DNA of 64,000 nucleotides, taken from NCBI GenBank assembly GCA_016705575.1, contig JADIXX010000003.1, positions 806,001 through 870,000 on the forward strand, read 5' to 3'. Source of the stretch: Candidatus Aalborgicola defluviihabitans (GTDB lineage: Bacteria > Pseudomonadota > Gammaproteobacteria > Burkholderiales > Burkholderiaceae_C). Shown here piece by piece: positions 1-8,879 of the stretch. Position 1 is the first letter of the stretch. Each line of letters opens with the position of its first letter. The position numbers were made by a program, and so were the translations under genes. The notes under the pieces were generated by a model. The model made no database searches. It was not told where the DNA came from and saw only the letters and a list, made by a program, of their open reading frames with translations.

Positions 1-977
1 CACAAAAATGCGAGCACGGCGGCCAGCGCCAGCCCAAACTGCGCGGCCGCAAACCATTGCTGCGCGCGTGTGAGGGGTGGGTTAAAAGTGGTTACCGCGT
101 CCAGCGCGAAGGCGGGCTTGGGGTGGGCCTGCGCCATGGCGGAACTTTGCCAGCCCGGGGGCTTGAACCACACACGCAGCTTGTCGCCCCAGTTGGGTGC
201 GTTCCATGATTCGCGAGCCAGCGCCGCGTACACCTCCAGATTGGCCCACAGCGGGTCCCAACTGTTGAGCGCGCCGCGTGTTCCATAAACGCAAGGTTCG
301 GTCTCTTCCCGGAACGTGCCAAACAACCGGTCCCACAGAATCAGGATGCCACCGTAGTTCTTGTCGATATAGTCGTCATTGACCGCGTGGTGCACCCGGT
401 GGTTGCTGGGTGAGCAAAACACCCGGTCAAACCAGCCCAGTTTGCCAATCTGCTCGGTGTGCACCCAAAACTGGTAGAGCAGATCAATCAGCAGCACGAT
501 GCCAAATACGGCGGGCGGTACCCCCAGCACGGCCATGGGCAGGTAAAAAATCCAGCCCAGCAGCAAGCCGCTGGAGGTTTGGCGCAGCGCGGTGGACAGG
601 TTGTAGTGCTGGCTTTGGTGGTGCACCACATGCGCTGCCCAAAACACCGCCACCACGTGGCCTGCGCGGTGCAGCCAGTAATAGCACAGGTCATACAACA
701 CCAAGGCCAGCAGCACGCCGTACCAGGTGGTCCAGAAGCTGTGATTTGGGAACACTGCCACGGCATGGAACACCAAAGCATAAATGCCCAGGCTCAACAA
801 CTTGCCCAATGTGCCCGCCAATTGGCTGAGCATCCCCAGGCTGATGCTGTTAATGGCGTCGTTCAGACGGTAGGGTGTCTGACCTGCCGTGCGGCTGGCG
901 CGGGAGCGGCTCCACAACAACTCCAGTGTGATCAATAGCAGGAAGATGGGGGTCGCGAAAACGATCACTTTGTTCAT
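1..977 (-). CDS. Sterol desaturase / fatty acid hydroxylase family protein (3' end outside window)
   Basis: Integral-membrane di-iron oxygenase of the sterol desaturase superfamily; the substrate cannot be told from sequence. Reading leftwards from ATG 975-977 the frame stays open to the window edge (325 codons seen). The His-box signature is present: HRAGH at residues 103-107, HVVHH at 116-120 and NHRVHH at 192-197, set between hydrophobic segments (about 3-20, 55-75, 85-102, 135-170). A further hydrophobic helix starts near residue 310 and runs off the edge, so the C-terminus is missing. Transcribed away from the lipoprotein gene that follows. Family membership is clear, lipid substrate unknown. 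Confidence 0.9.
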   Translation of the reverse strand, partial: MNKVIVFATPIFLLLITLELLWSRSRASRTAGQTPYRLNDAINSISLGMLSQLAGTLGKLLSLGIYALVFHAVAVFPNHSFWTTWYGVLLALVLYDLCYYWLHRAGHVVAVFWAAHVVHHQSQHYNLSTALRQTSSGLLLGWIFYLPMAVLGVPPAVFGIVLLIDLLYQFWVHTEQIGKLGWFDRVFCSPSNHRVHHAVNDDYIDKNYGGILILWDRLFGTFREETEPCVYGTRGALNSWDPLWANLEVYAALARESWNAPNWGDKLRVWFKPPGWQSSAMAQAHPKPAFALDAVTTFNPPLTRAQQWFAAAQFGLALAAVLAFL

Positions 978-1115
978 AAACGAATTTTCGCTGAGCGAAT
1001 GCATTGTGAAATGCGGGGCAACCCTATGCAAACCCTATGGAAATTTGGAGCTACCGGCACCATACTGCGGTCGTATTGGGGGCCACGGAGTCGGACGCTA
1101 ACGCAGGGGGTTACC

Positions 1116-2288
1116 ATGGGTTTCAAGTACCTTTTTCAGGTGTTTATGGTTGTGTTTGGTTTGGCCGGGTGCGCGTCGACGCAGGTCGTTGGTGTGCTGC
1201 CCGAAGGCTTGTGGCACGACAGCCTGTTTGATTACCAAACGGCCCGCGTTACTGACAACGCTGACACAGTGTTCAAGCTGGATGAGTCCGTGCGCAAGCA
1301 TCTGGCGTCTTACGATCGCATGGGTTACACCACCGAAGGGCGGCTGGACCTTTTGATTTCCCGCCTGTACGGTCCATCGGGCATACGCCTTTCCTACAAC
1401 AGCGGCCACACCACCGGCGCATCGCAGACCTGGCACAACCAACGAGGCGATTGCCTGTCACTCACGATTTTGGCCTACGCTGCGGCCAAGTCCTTGGGCC
1501 TGTCGGCACACATGCAGGAAGTGCGTGTGCCGGTGTTGTTGGACCGGCGCGATGGCTTGGATTACGTCAACGAACACGTCAACCTGTTTGTACGCAACGA
1601 CACCGAGATTTTGATCAACGGGCAGGCCATTCAGGCCGGTGGATTCATCATCGATTTCGAGCCACAGGCCGGTTCGCGCGCAACCGGACAGTGGCTGAGC
1701 GAAAACGCCATCCTTGCCCGTTACTACAACAATCGCGCTACTGAATTTATGGCACATGACGACCGTGCCAATGCCTACGCCTACTACCGCGCCGCCATCA
1801 GGTTGGCGCCAGACTATGCGCCAGCCTTTTCCAATCTGGCGCAGCTGTATGCCAGTCAGAGTCTGCTGCATGAATCCGAGCAGTTGCTCGAGCACGCCAT
1901 TGCCCTGGATGGACCTTCTTACGCACCACTGCGGGGCATGGCGCAACTGCTGCAAATTCAAGGGCGCGATGAAGAAGCCAGGCATTTCCTGACACTGCTG
2001 GCCAAGCGGCAAACCGAGGACCCCTACTACTGGCTTGGGCTGGGCCTGAATGCATTGCATAACGGCCATCCCCATGACGCAGTGCAGGCCTTGGAGCGGG
2101 CCGCCGCCATCACCTCCGGATTTGAGGAAATTCACTACAACCTGGGTCTGGCCTACTGGCGCGACGGTCAGCGGGATGCCGCTCAAAAGCAACTGGTGGC
2201 GCTGCGCGCCATCAACAACCACAACCAGGGTATTGCCGTGCTGAGCAAGAAGCTGCAAGCGAACACGCCACAATCAGCGGTTTTCTGA
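1116..2288 (+). CDS. Lipoprotein with transglutaminase-like fold and TPR repeats
   Basis: Predicted lipoprotein of 390 aa. The ATG at 1116 is preceded by a GGGGG-containing ribosome site and followed by a signal peptide ending in lipobox LAGC (Cys19). Residues about 60-160 look transglutaminase-like: GDCLSL with Cys113 and a NEHVNLF box with His154 would be the Cys-His pair. From about residue 190 the chain reads as tetratricopeptide repeats (AYYRAAIRLAPDYAPAFSNL type). Its TGA overlaps the ATG of the next gene by one base (TGATG), so the two are translationally coupled. No precise function is known to me; a periplasmic role in peptide or envelope handling beside a carboxypeptidase is an inference. 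Confidence 0.82.
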   Translation: MGFKYLFQVFMVVFGLAGCASTQVVGVLPEGLWHDSLFDYQTARVTDNADTVFKLDESVRKHLASYDRMGYTTEGRLDLLISRLYGPSGIRLSYNSGHTTGASQTWHNQRGDCLSLTILAYAAAKSLGLSAHMQEVRVPVLLDRRDGLDYVNEHVNLFVRNDTEILINGQAIQAGGFIIDFEPQAGSRATGQWLSENAILARYYNNRATEFMAHDDRANAYAYYRAAIRLAPDYAPAFSNLAQLYASQSLLHESEQLLEHAIALDGPSYAPLRGMAQLLQIQGRDEEARHFLTLLAKRQTEDPYYWLGLGLNALHNGHPHDAVQALERAAAITSGFEEIHYNLGLAYWRDGQRDAAQKQLVALRAINNHNQGIAVLSKKLQANTPQSAVF

Positions 2289-3970
2289 TGACCCACCCCA
2301 CACCATTCGAGCGCAGCAACCAAAACCAGACTACCGACTGGGCAAGTTGCATCGCTTTTTACGAGACTTTGGCGCGAACCTTTCCGCAAGTCTTGCGCTT
2401 CTTTCCAATAGGCACTAGCGACAACGGTCTGCCCCTGCATGCCGGTGTGGTCAGCGCTGATGGTGTGTTCGACCGTGAAGCCATCCACGCCGCCGGTCGG
2501 CCCGTGTTCTTCAACAACAACGGTATCCACCCCGGTGAGCCCGAAGGCATTGACGCCTGCATGGCCCTGGTGCGGGACTTTTGCACGCAGCCCCAGCGCC
2601 TGGCCGCTTTGGGGCAGACGGTGTTTCTGTTTATTCCGGTCTACAACGTCGATGGGTGTCTGAACCGCCAGGCCACATCCCGCGTCAACCAACTGGGGCC
2701 TGAGGAATTTGGCTTTAGGGCGAACGGCCGCAATCTGGACTTGAACCGCGACTTCATCAAGTGCGACAGTCTGGCCGCCCAGGCCTTCAACCGCTTCTTC
2801 ACCGCGTGGGACCCGGACGTGATGGTGGACACCCACACCTCCAACGGTGCGGACTACCAATACACCATGACGCTGATCAACACCCAGACCGACAAACTCG
2901 GCGGTGGTTTGGGTGACTTTCTGCGTGACACCATGCTGCCAACCATCTATGCAGACATGACGCAACGCGGCTGGCCGACGTGCCCCTATGTGAACCCAGT
3001 CAAAACTACGCCCGACGACGGCATTGAAGATTTTTTAGAGGTGCCCCGATTTTCGACGGGCTACGCGGCGCTGCACCACACCATCGGTTTCATGCCCGAG
3101 ACCCACATGCTCAAGCCCTTTGCCGACCGCTACGCCTCCATGCGTGCATTGGTGGAGTCGGTGCTGGCATTTACGGTGGAACATGGCTCCGCTATCCAAG
3201 CCTTGCGCCGCGCCGCGCGGGCACCGCTGGCAGTTTGCAGCCTCCGCCCCGTGCTGTGGCGGCCTGATTACAGCCGCCCCGCTAGCTTTCGATTCAAAGG
3301 CTTTGCGCCCATCTATGGCGAGAGCCAATTGGGCAACTACTACCGCCTGGCCTACGACCGCAACCAACCGTGGGAGCGCGACATTGCCTGGTTTAACCGC
3401 TGCGTGACCGATGTCGAGGTCGCAGCCCCACGCAGCTACTACATTCCCCAAGCCTGGCGTGAAGTGATTGAGCGCCTGCAGTGGAATGGCGTGGAACTGG
3501 AGCACCTGACCGTCGATCGGCTGCTACAGGGCGAGGCCTACACCATCGATCGGGTGGCCTCCCGCCCCGGCCCTTACGAAGGCCATCTGTTCCACGACGA
3601 AGTGCAGCTTGGTACCCATGCCACAACCGTGCAGGCCAGAGCCGGCGATGTGCTGGTGCACCTGGACCAGCCGCGTGCCCGCTATGCGGTGGAGACGTTG
3701 GAGCCACGAGCGCACGACAGCTTCTTCCGCTGGGGTTTCTTCAACGCCATTCTGGAGAAGAAAGAACACTTCTCGGACTACGTGTTCGAGGATACGGCAC
3801 TGGAGATGCTGCACGACGAGCCGGAACTGGCTGCAGCATTTTCCCGGTGGAAGACCGAGAACCCCGCACTACTGTCAGACCAGCAGGCGGTGCTGTCTTT
3901 TCTCTACGCCAATGGCCAACGCCACGCTGAGCCCGAGTGGCGGCGTTACCCGGTGGTGCGGGTGATGTGA
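2288..3970 (+). CDS. M14-family zinc carboxypeptidase
   Basis: Protein of 560 aa with metallocarboxypeptidase (M14) hallmarks: zinc box HPGEPEG with His81 and Glu84, the NGRNLDLNRDF stretch near 147-156 (substrate-binding Asn/Arg region), and a third zinc ligand in DTHTSNG (His183). The family hydrolyses C-terminal amino acids or peptide-like amide bonds; the specificity here is unknown. No signal peptide is apparent. The start codon shares a base with the stop of the preceding TPR lipoprotein gene. The C-terminal 200 residues lie outside the usual catalytic domain and I do not recognise them. Confidence 0.85.
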   Translation: MTHPTPFERSNQNQTTDWASCIAFYETLARTFPQVLRFFPIGTSDNGLPLHAGVVSADGVFDREAIHAAGRPVFFNNNGIHPGEPEGIDACMALVRDFCTQPQRLAALGQTVFLFIPVYNVDGCLNRQATSRVNQLGPEEFGFRANGRNLDLNRDFIKCDSLAAQAFNRFFTAWDPDVMVDTHTSNGADYQYTMTLINTQTDKLGGGLGDFLRDTMLPTIYADMTQRGWPTCPYVNPVKTTPDDGIEDFLEVPRFSTGYAALHHTIGFMPETHMLKPFADRYASMRALVESVLAFTVEHGSAIQALRRAARAPLAVCSLRPVLWRPDYSRPASFRFKGFAPIYGESQLGNYYRLAYDRNQPWERDIAWFNRCVTDVEVAAPRSYYIPQAWREVIERLQWNGVELEHLTVDRLLQGEAYTIDRVASRPGPYEGHLFHDEVQLGTHATTVQARAGDVLVHLDQPRARYAVETLEPRAHDSFFRWGFFNAILEKKEHFSDYVFEDTALEMLHDEPELAAAFSRWKTENPALLSDQQAVLSFLYANGQRHAEPEWRRYPVVRVM

Positions 3971-4059
3971 CCGGCAACACGATACAGGTCCGTTGCTGCC
4001 CCGATTTATGGCAAACTGGACACGAAGAAATCACCGTCAAATTTTGAGGAAAACTTCAG

Positions 4060-5037
4060 ATGCCCGAATTGACAGTTGCCGACCGCGTGGAGGTCTTGGT
4101 GCTCGTCGATAACTCAACGGACAACCTTTCTTCTGTGCCGGGATACGTAGAGACCGAGTTCCCAAGTTTTTGGAGACGGGGCGCAAGACTCTTGGCGGGC
4201 GATTCACTATGCTGTGCGGCCCATGGTTTTTCTTGCGCAATCACGGTCTGGCGTGACGGTGTGTCGAAGACCCTTCTCTTTGACTCCGGACCAGACAGCG
4301 CGGTCTTTGAAAGAAATGTTGACCGACTAGGCTTCAAAATTGGCACCGTTGATGGGATGGTCCTATCCCACGGGCACTGGGACCATTCTGGTGCCATGCT
4401 CAAAGCATTGGACATGATTCAGATTCGAAACGGGGGGGAAGCAGTACCAACCTACATGCATCCGGGAATGTATGCGCCGCGCGCTATGCGGGGGCCTGAT
4501 GGAGCGATCAGGAGATTTGATGACGTACCAACTCAGGATGAACTCGAACGACATGGCGCAACGGTTATTCACTCGAAAAAGTCGCAAGTCGTCTTGGATA
4601 ACCTGTTTTTCATTAGTGGGGAGATACCGCGCGTCACTTCATTCGAGAAGGGACTGCCCGGTCAGGTTCGACGCAGCAAAGACGGAACGAACTGGGAACC
4701 AGACCCTCTCCTTCTCGATGAACGATTTATCGCCGTCAATATCAAGAATAAAGGCCTGTTAGTGTTTACCGCGTGCTCTCACGCAGGCGTTGTCAACGTT
4801 TTGAAACATGCACACCATAGTTTTTCAGCACACCCGATCCACGGAGTCGTTGGTGGTTTCCATCTTGCGGGGCCTACGGAGGCCAACATCCCGGACACGG
4901 TCCGTGAGCTTGGAAAATTCAATCTAACGACTATTGCAGCCGGACACTGCACTGGGTGGCGAGCAATTGGCGCACTTGCAACAGCATTTGGTGATGCGGT
5001 AGTACCCTCATCGGTCGGGAAAATATACAAGTTTTAA
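4060..5037 (+). CDS. MBL-fold metallohydrolase
   Basis: 325-aa metallo-beta-lactamase-fold enzyme. The metal box SHGHWDHSG is at residues 103-111, with further candidate ligands in YMHPGMY, TACSHAG, GGFHLAG and AAGHCTG downstream. This pattern resembles the subgroup often annotated as 7,8-dihydropterin-6-methyl-4-(beta-D-ribofuranosyl)aminobenzene-5'-phosphate synthase-like, but that name comes from archaeal relatives and should not be read as function. AGGAAAACTTCAG precedes the ATG. The codon mix looks less GC-rich than in neighbouring housekeeping genes, which could mean acquisition; this is by eye only. Confidence 0.85.
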   Translation: MPELTVADRVEVLVLVDNSTDNLSSVPGYVETEFPSFWRRGARLLAGDSLCCAAHGFSCAITVWRDGVSKTLLFDSGPDSAVFERNVDRLGFKIGTVDGMVLSHGHWDHSGAMLKALDMIQIRNGGEAVPTYMHPGMYAPRAMRGPDGAIRRFDDVPTQDELERHGATVIHSKKSQVVLDNLFFISGEIPRVTSFEKGLPGQVRRSKDGTNWEPDPLLLDERFIAVNIKNKGLLVFTACSHAGVVNVLKHAHHSFSAHPIHGVVGGFHLAGPTEANIPDTVRELGKFNLTTIAAGHCTGWRAIGALATAFGDAVVPSSVGKIYKF

Positions 5038-5170
5038 ATGCCAGTTGGCTCCACATGACCGATTGAGTGTCGGGTTGGCTCTCAACGCATTGGCTGTTTG
5101 GCCCATGTTCGCTTGACACCTGACGGGACTCGACCACAAACTGCCGTTCGGAAAACCTCTTGAGTAGACG

Positions 5171-5395
5171 ATGTTTGCAATCATCTTTTTGGCGTTTGGC
5201 GTATGGTTTTCTTGGCTTGTCTATCAAGCAATTTCTACGCGAGAAATCGTTGCTCGCGGGTGGGGCTTCAACACGCGCATCTACAGTCGTGACAATGAAC
5301 CCGTTTGGTATTGGGTGACCTTCACGAGCTACTCAATCTGCGCTGTTTGGGCTACAACATTTGCCATTCTATTGGTGCAAAAATCTCTATTTTGA
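5171..5395 (+). CDS. Small two-helix membrane protein, unknown function
   Basis: 74-aa ORF with a hydrophobic segment at residues 1-20 and a second at about 48-70, separated by a polar charged loop. It has no recognisable family motif. It lies 133 bases downstream of the MBL hydrolase gene on the same strand and its codon use is similarly AT-richer. The hydrophobic-polar-hydrophobic layout makes it more credible than a random ORF, but only conservation would prove it. Confidence 0.5.
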   Translation: MFAIIFLAFGVWFSWLVYQAISTREIVARGWGFNTRIYSRDNEPVWYWVTFTSYSICAVWATTFAILLVQKSLF

Positions 5396-5803
5396 TTGAC
5401 CGCTTTGCCCTCGACGCTACTCATGGTATGGGCTCGTTGCTGACTTCCATGATCAAATTCTGAGCATTTGCAATCTGCCAATTCATGATCCACAATTTTT
5501 CACAGGACCTGTTTACGCGGCACCCACCAGCGACCGCTATCCAGCAGGCACTTTTACTTGTATTCCCGTTGCGTGACTCCAACTGGCAGCTTTGATCGTC
5601 CACAAGTGCTTCTTGACAGTGGTCCGCACCGCTGAAGACTCAATATGACTGTAAAGGGTTGGATGAATATTTAGTGCCGATTTGGATCGTCGTCGCAGTT
5701 TCTAGCTGCGAAATAGTAGCCTCGGCTACCGTCCACACTTCAAGAAGCGCATTTCCGATCGTATTACTCAAGCAGCAGAATCACACAAAACGAGCTTACA
5801 ACC
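5396..5803. other. Intergenic stretch without recognisable gene
   Basis: About 410 bases between the small membrane-protein gene and the DUF1905/YdeI gene. No ORF here resembles a known family and I see no tRNA or clear terminator. A short inverted motif (TAGCTGCGAAATAGTAGC) around 5702-5719 is the only local structure noticed. Confidence 0.4.
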
Positions 5804-6286
5804 ATGAAGCACTCTCCAGATTCGGGCCAGCAACTGTCTTTCCAAGCAATCTTGGAAAACTGGGCAGAAGGAATGGACTATTGCGCCGTTCCCGTGCCTG
5901 CGGAGATCACCCACGCTTTGGGATCGAAAGGCCCCGTGTTGGTCATGGCGCGTGTGAATGACTCCGCGCCGTTTCAGGTCAGTCTCTTTCCGGTCGGGGG
6001 TGGGCAGCATTACATTCGCATCAAGGCCAAAGTTCGCCAAGCGACGAAGACCAAGACCGGTGATCGCGTCCAAATGCGAGTCACCGTCCTTGATCGCGCA
6101 GACATCTCGATCCCCGAAGACTTGGCCCTTGCGCTCCGCGCCGAGGGCGCAACGCAAGCGTTTACGTTGTTGCCGCCCGGCAAACAGAATTTTATGATCC
6201 GGCGAATCGCCGAGGCGGCCAAACCAGAGACACGCACCAAGCGGATCCAGGAGGTCGTGGACGCCGCACTCCAACGAAAACCGTGA
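5804..6286 (+). CDS. DUF1905 / YdeI-OmdA-associated protein
   Basis: 160-aa cytoplasmic protein. The N-terminal ~95 residues match the DUF1905 beta-barrel style (VPVPAEITHALGSKGPV, then alternating strands up to VTVLDRADI). The C-terminal part carries the helical YdeI/OmpD-associated segment, with ETRTKRIQEVVDAAL near the end. Proteins of this type are sometimes called bacteriocin-protection proteins, but the mechanism is not established. Monocistronic in appearance and convergent with the VOC operon. Confidence 0.8.
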   Translation: MKHSPDSGQQLSFQAILENWAEGMDYCAVPVPAEITHALGSKGPVLVMARVNDSAPFQVSLFPVGGGQHYIRIKAKVRQATKTKTGDRVQMRVTVLDRADISIPEDLALALRAEGATQAFTLLPPGKQNFMIRRIAEAAKPETRTKRIQEVVDAALQRKP

Positions 6287-6311
6287 GCGGGCTGCGAAGG
6301 TAACTGTAAGA

Positions 6312-7082
6312 TTAACGCTTGGGCGCCACCATCGAAAACCAAGCGCCCTGTGGATCCTGACAGTTGACCGTAAACATGGGACCCGGCACCTCATGCGGTC
6401 CATTGACTACCTTGCCGCCCGCCTTGTTCGTGCGTTCAATGGCGTCATCGATGGATTCCACATTGAAGTAATACGCCCAGAACGGTTTTGGCATTTCGGG
6501 CATCTTGGTCATCATGCCGCCTACCGGTTCGCCGCCTGTGGCAAAGAGGCGATAGATACCCATTGGGCCCATGTCCATGTCTCGACTTTGGGTCCAGCCA
6601 AATATTTCAAAATACCAATCAAACGCCTTCAGGCCGTCCACCGCATGTAGTTCATTCCAGCCTACCAAGCCGGGTGTCATGGGTGCGGCGCTGGGCATGG
6701 GCTCGCTGGGGTGGGGTTTGAAAATAATGAAAACCGCGCCCTGTGGATCGGCAGCGAGGGCGAATCTTCCTACGTTGGGGATGTCGGCGGCAGGGTGAAT
6801 GATGGCGCCACCGTGCGACAGGATGCGGTCTGCGCAACCGTCAACATCGTCGACCGCAATATGGCCCTGCCAGCAAGCTGGCGCGCCGCGATCACAGGCG
6901 TCCGGTGGAATAGCCATGATGCCGCCGACGCCAACGGTGCCAGCCGACACGACGGTGTAGTCCTCGTTGCCAGGGAAGGATTGCATGTTCCATCCGATCA
7001 CCTGTGCGTAGAAGGTTTTGGCTGCCTCCACGTCCGTGGTGATCAAGTCGTGCCAAATAAAGGGGGAGGATTTCGTTGTCAT
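6312..7082 (-). CDS. VOC-family (glyoxalase-like) protein with two tandem domains
   Basis: 256-aa protein with two vicinal-oxygen-chelate modules, about residues 7-120 (IWHDLITTDVEAAKTFYAQV) and 135-253 (GWNELHAVDGLKAFDWYFEI). VOC proteins bind a metal with His/Glu residues and act in glyoxalase, dioxygenase or resistance roles; the substrate here is unknown. An AAGGAAG ribosome site lies about 8 bases before the ATG. It is the last gene of the DUF1428-DGPF-VOC-VOC string, 24 bases after the preceding VOC gene, so it is probably co-transcribed and under the ECF42-type sigma factor encoded upstream. Confidence 0.85.
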   Translation of the reverse strand: MTTKSSPFIWHDLITTDVEAAKTFYAQVIGWNMQSFPGNEDYTVVSAGTVGVGGIMAIPPDACDRGAPACWQGHIAVDDVDGCADRILSHGGAIIHPAADIPNVGRFALAADPQGAVFIIFKPHPSEPMPSAAPMTPGLVGWNELHAVDGLKAFDWYFEIFGWTQSRDMDMGPMGIYRLFATGGEPVGGMMTKMPEMPKPFWAYYFNVESIDDAIERTNKAGGKVVNGPHEVPGPMFTVNCQDPQGAWFSMVAPKR

Positions 7083-7106
7083 GGTTTAGCTTCCTTTAGG
7101 TTGTTG

Positions 7107-7991
7107 TCAGTTCGACGGGCCACGCACCGCTGCCTCAATCTTGGCGACGTCGATCTTGCGCATCTCCATCATCGCCGTGAACGCGCGTTTTGCGATTTCA
7201 CCGCCCTTGGTCATTGCATCCGTCAGTGCGCGCGGTGTGATTTGCCACGAAAGCCCCCATTTGTCTTTGCACCAGCCGCACGCGCTCTCAGTGCCGCCAT
7301 TGCCCACGATCGCGTCCCAATACTTGTCTGTCTCCGCTTGGTCATCGGTGGCAATCTGAAACGAGAATGCCTCGTTCTGTTTGAACATACTCCCGCCGTT
7401 AAGTCCCATACACGGTATGCCACACACCGTGAATTGAACGGTCAAGACCTGGCCCGCCTTGCCGCCCGGAAAGTCAGCGGGCGCGCGGTGCACCGCGCCG
7501 ACGCTGCTGTCAGGAAATGTGCGAGCGTAAAAGTGTGCTGCTTCTTCTGCATCACATTCGTACCAAAGGCAAATGGTGTTCTTCTTTATGGTGTTGATAG
7601 CAGACTCATCCATCCACATGGCTCCCCAAACGTGCCCGTCGGGATCAGTGAAATCGCGACCGTACATAAAGCCATGATCTTGGACTGGATTTATATCGGA
7701 GGTTCCACCGTTTTCCGAGGCCGCAACGTTCATCGCATCTACACTTTCGCGTGAATCACAAGACACATTCAGCGCCACCTCGCTAGATGTATGCGGCGGA
7801 ATGGGGCGCGTCGTAAACGTACGCCACTTAGCGTGGGTCAAAAGCATTACATTGATGGACTCGCTTAACACCATGAGTGCTGCTGTGTCGTCCGTGAACT
7901 GCGCGTTGTTGATAAATCCGAGGGCGGAGTAAAAGGCTTTTGACCGTTGAATATCGGCAACAGGCAAGCTAATGGTGATTGTTCGGGACAT
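7107..7991 (-). CDS. VOC / PhnB-like fusion protein
   Basis: 294 aa made of two related halves. The N-terminal VOC domain (ISLPVADIQRSKAFYSALGF) ends with the DPDGHVWGAMWMD box near residues 116-128. The C-terminal half is PhnB / 3-demethylubiquinone-methyltransferase-like (CLWYECDAEEAAHFYARTFP to CGWCKDKWGLSWQITPRAL). PhnB-type proteins are VOC-fold and usually not methyltransferases despite the name. A strong AAAGGAGATATAC site precedes the ATG. Third gene of the operon. Such VOC/PhnB genes are frequent companions of ECF42 and DGPF genes. Confidence 0.85.
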   Translation of the reverse strand: MSRTITISLPVADIQRSKAFYSALGFINNAQFTDDTAALMVLSESINVMLLTHAKWRTFTTRPIPPHTSSEVALNVSCDSRESVDAMNVAASENGGTSDINPVQDHGFMYGRDFTDPDGHVWGAMWMDESAINTIKKNTICLWYECDAEEAAHFYARTFPDSSVGAVHRAPADFPGGKAGQVLTVQFTVCGIPCMGLNGGSMFKQNEAFSFQIATDDQAETDKYWDAIVGNGGTESACGWCKDKWGLSWQITPRALTDAMTKGGEIAKRAFTAMMEMRKIDVAKIEAAVRGPSN

Positions 7992-8026
7992 GTATATCTC
8001 CTTTTGAATGTGAAGCTGTCGAGTTG

Positions 8027-8362
8027 TTACACCAAAGCAAGTTCACGCACGGGTCTGACTTCAATGCTGCCGTACTGGGCAGGCGGAATCTTGGACGCCA
8101 CGGCCACCGCCTCGTTGAGGTCTTTGGCGTCAATTAAGTAGAAACCCGCGAGCTGTTCCTTGGTCTCGGCAAAGGGGCCATCTGTCAGAGACATTTGGCC
8201 GTTACGCACGCGAACTGTGGTGGCTGTTCCTACAGGATGCAGTGGCTCGGCCGCAAGCATTCGGCCACTGGCTGCTAACTGTTCGGCAAATGCAAAACAC
8301 GTTGCGTCCGGGCAGGCACTCCAGTTTTCTTGTGAGAGATAAACGAGACACAAATATTTCAT
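8027..8362 (-). CDS. YCII-related (DGPF) domain protein
   Basis: 111 aa. It contains the family signature DGPFAETKEQLAGFYLID, which includes the DGPF tetrad of the group genetically linked to ECF42 sigma factors. YCII-fold proteins are small ferredoxin-like dimers of unclear enzymatic role. I prefer ATG 8362 (MKYLCLVYL, the family-typical start, with AAGG upstream) over the in-frame GTG nine bases earlier. It sits 33 bases after the DUF1428 gene and just ahead of the VOC genes. Confidence 0.88.
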   Translation of the reverse strand: MKYLCLVYLSQENWSACPDATCFAFAEQLAASGRMLAAEPLHPVGTATTVRVRNGQMSLTDGPFAETKEQLAGFYLIDAKDLNEAVAVASKIPPAQYGSIEVRPVRELALV

Positions 8363-8395
8363 GGCGTGCACCTTAAGTTGTTTGAGCGCGGGTCT

Positions 8396-8749
8396 TCAAG
8401 CTTCGACAGTCATGTCAAAACCACCGTAAATCAGTCGCTTACCGTCAAAGGGCATGGGGTTGGTTTCTGGTGACAGGCGTGGGTCCTGCATGACCTTTTC
8501 CCAAGCCAGATCGCGCACGGCTTTTGACGGCCAGGTGATCCACGAGAAAACGACGGTTTCGTCATCTTTGCGTTGCACGGCCATAGGGAAGGAAGTCACT
8601 TTGCCTTCAGGCACATCGCTCCCCCAGCATTCAACCACTTGCAATGCACCGTGGTCCTTAAATACAACCGCTCCCAGCTTGGCGTGGGCAATGTATTTTT
8701 CTTTATTGGCCGAGGGTACGGCGCAAACAAATCCGTCTATGTAGAGCAT
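8396..8749 (-). CDS. DUF1428 family protein
   Basis: 117-aa ferredoxin-like-fold protein of the DUF1428 family (YIDGFVCAVPSANKEKY at the N-terminus, later KDDETVVFSWITWPSK and DGKRLIYGGFD). Biochemical role unknown. Start taken at ATG 8749, which has GAGGA nine bases upstream; the TTG at 8764 would swallow that site. It is the first gene of the four-gene operon, and the TGTCGA-N17-CGAC element at 8821-8847 lies about 70-100 bases upstream of it. Confidence 0.85.
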   Translation of the reverse strand: MLYIDGFVCAVPSANKEKYIAHAKLGAVVFKDHGALQVVECWGSDVPEGKVTSFPMAVQRKDDETVVFSWITWPSKAVRDLAWEKVMQDPRLSPETNPMPFDGKRLIYGGFDMTVEA

Positions 8750-8820
8750 GTCTATATTCCTCAAGTAATGCAGTCAGTTTAAAAGCACGGCTTCCCATGC
8801 TTAGGCCTCGTCCCCTATTA

Positions 8821-8847
8821 GTCGAATGGGAAACGAGCAATTCGACA
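8821..8847 (-). promoter_or_regulatory. Candidate ECF42-type promoter
   Basis: On the minus strand TGTCGA (8847-8842) is followed after 17 bases by CGAC (8824-8821). From memory of the ECF42 literature, TGTCGA at -35 and CGA at -10 is the consensus for this sigma group. The element lies in the 130-base gap between the sigma gene and the DUF1428 ORF, pointing at the DUF1428-DGPF-VOC-VOC operon. No copy appears upstream of the sigma gene itself. Sequence match only; no transcript evidence. Confidence 0.6.
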
Positions 8848-8879
8848 CCCGTTCAAAAAAAATTTCAAGCTATCTTTTT

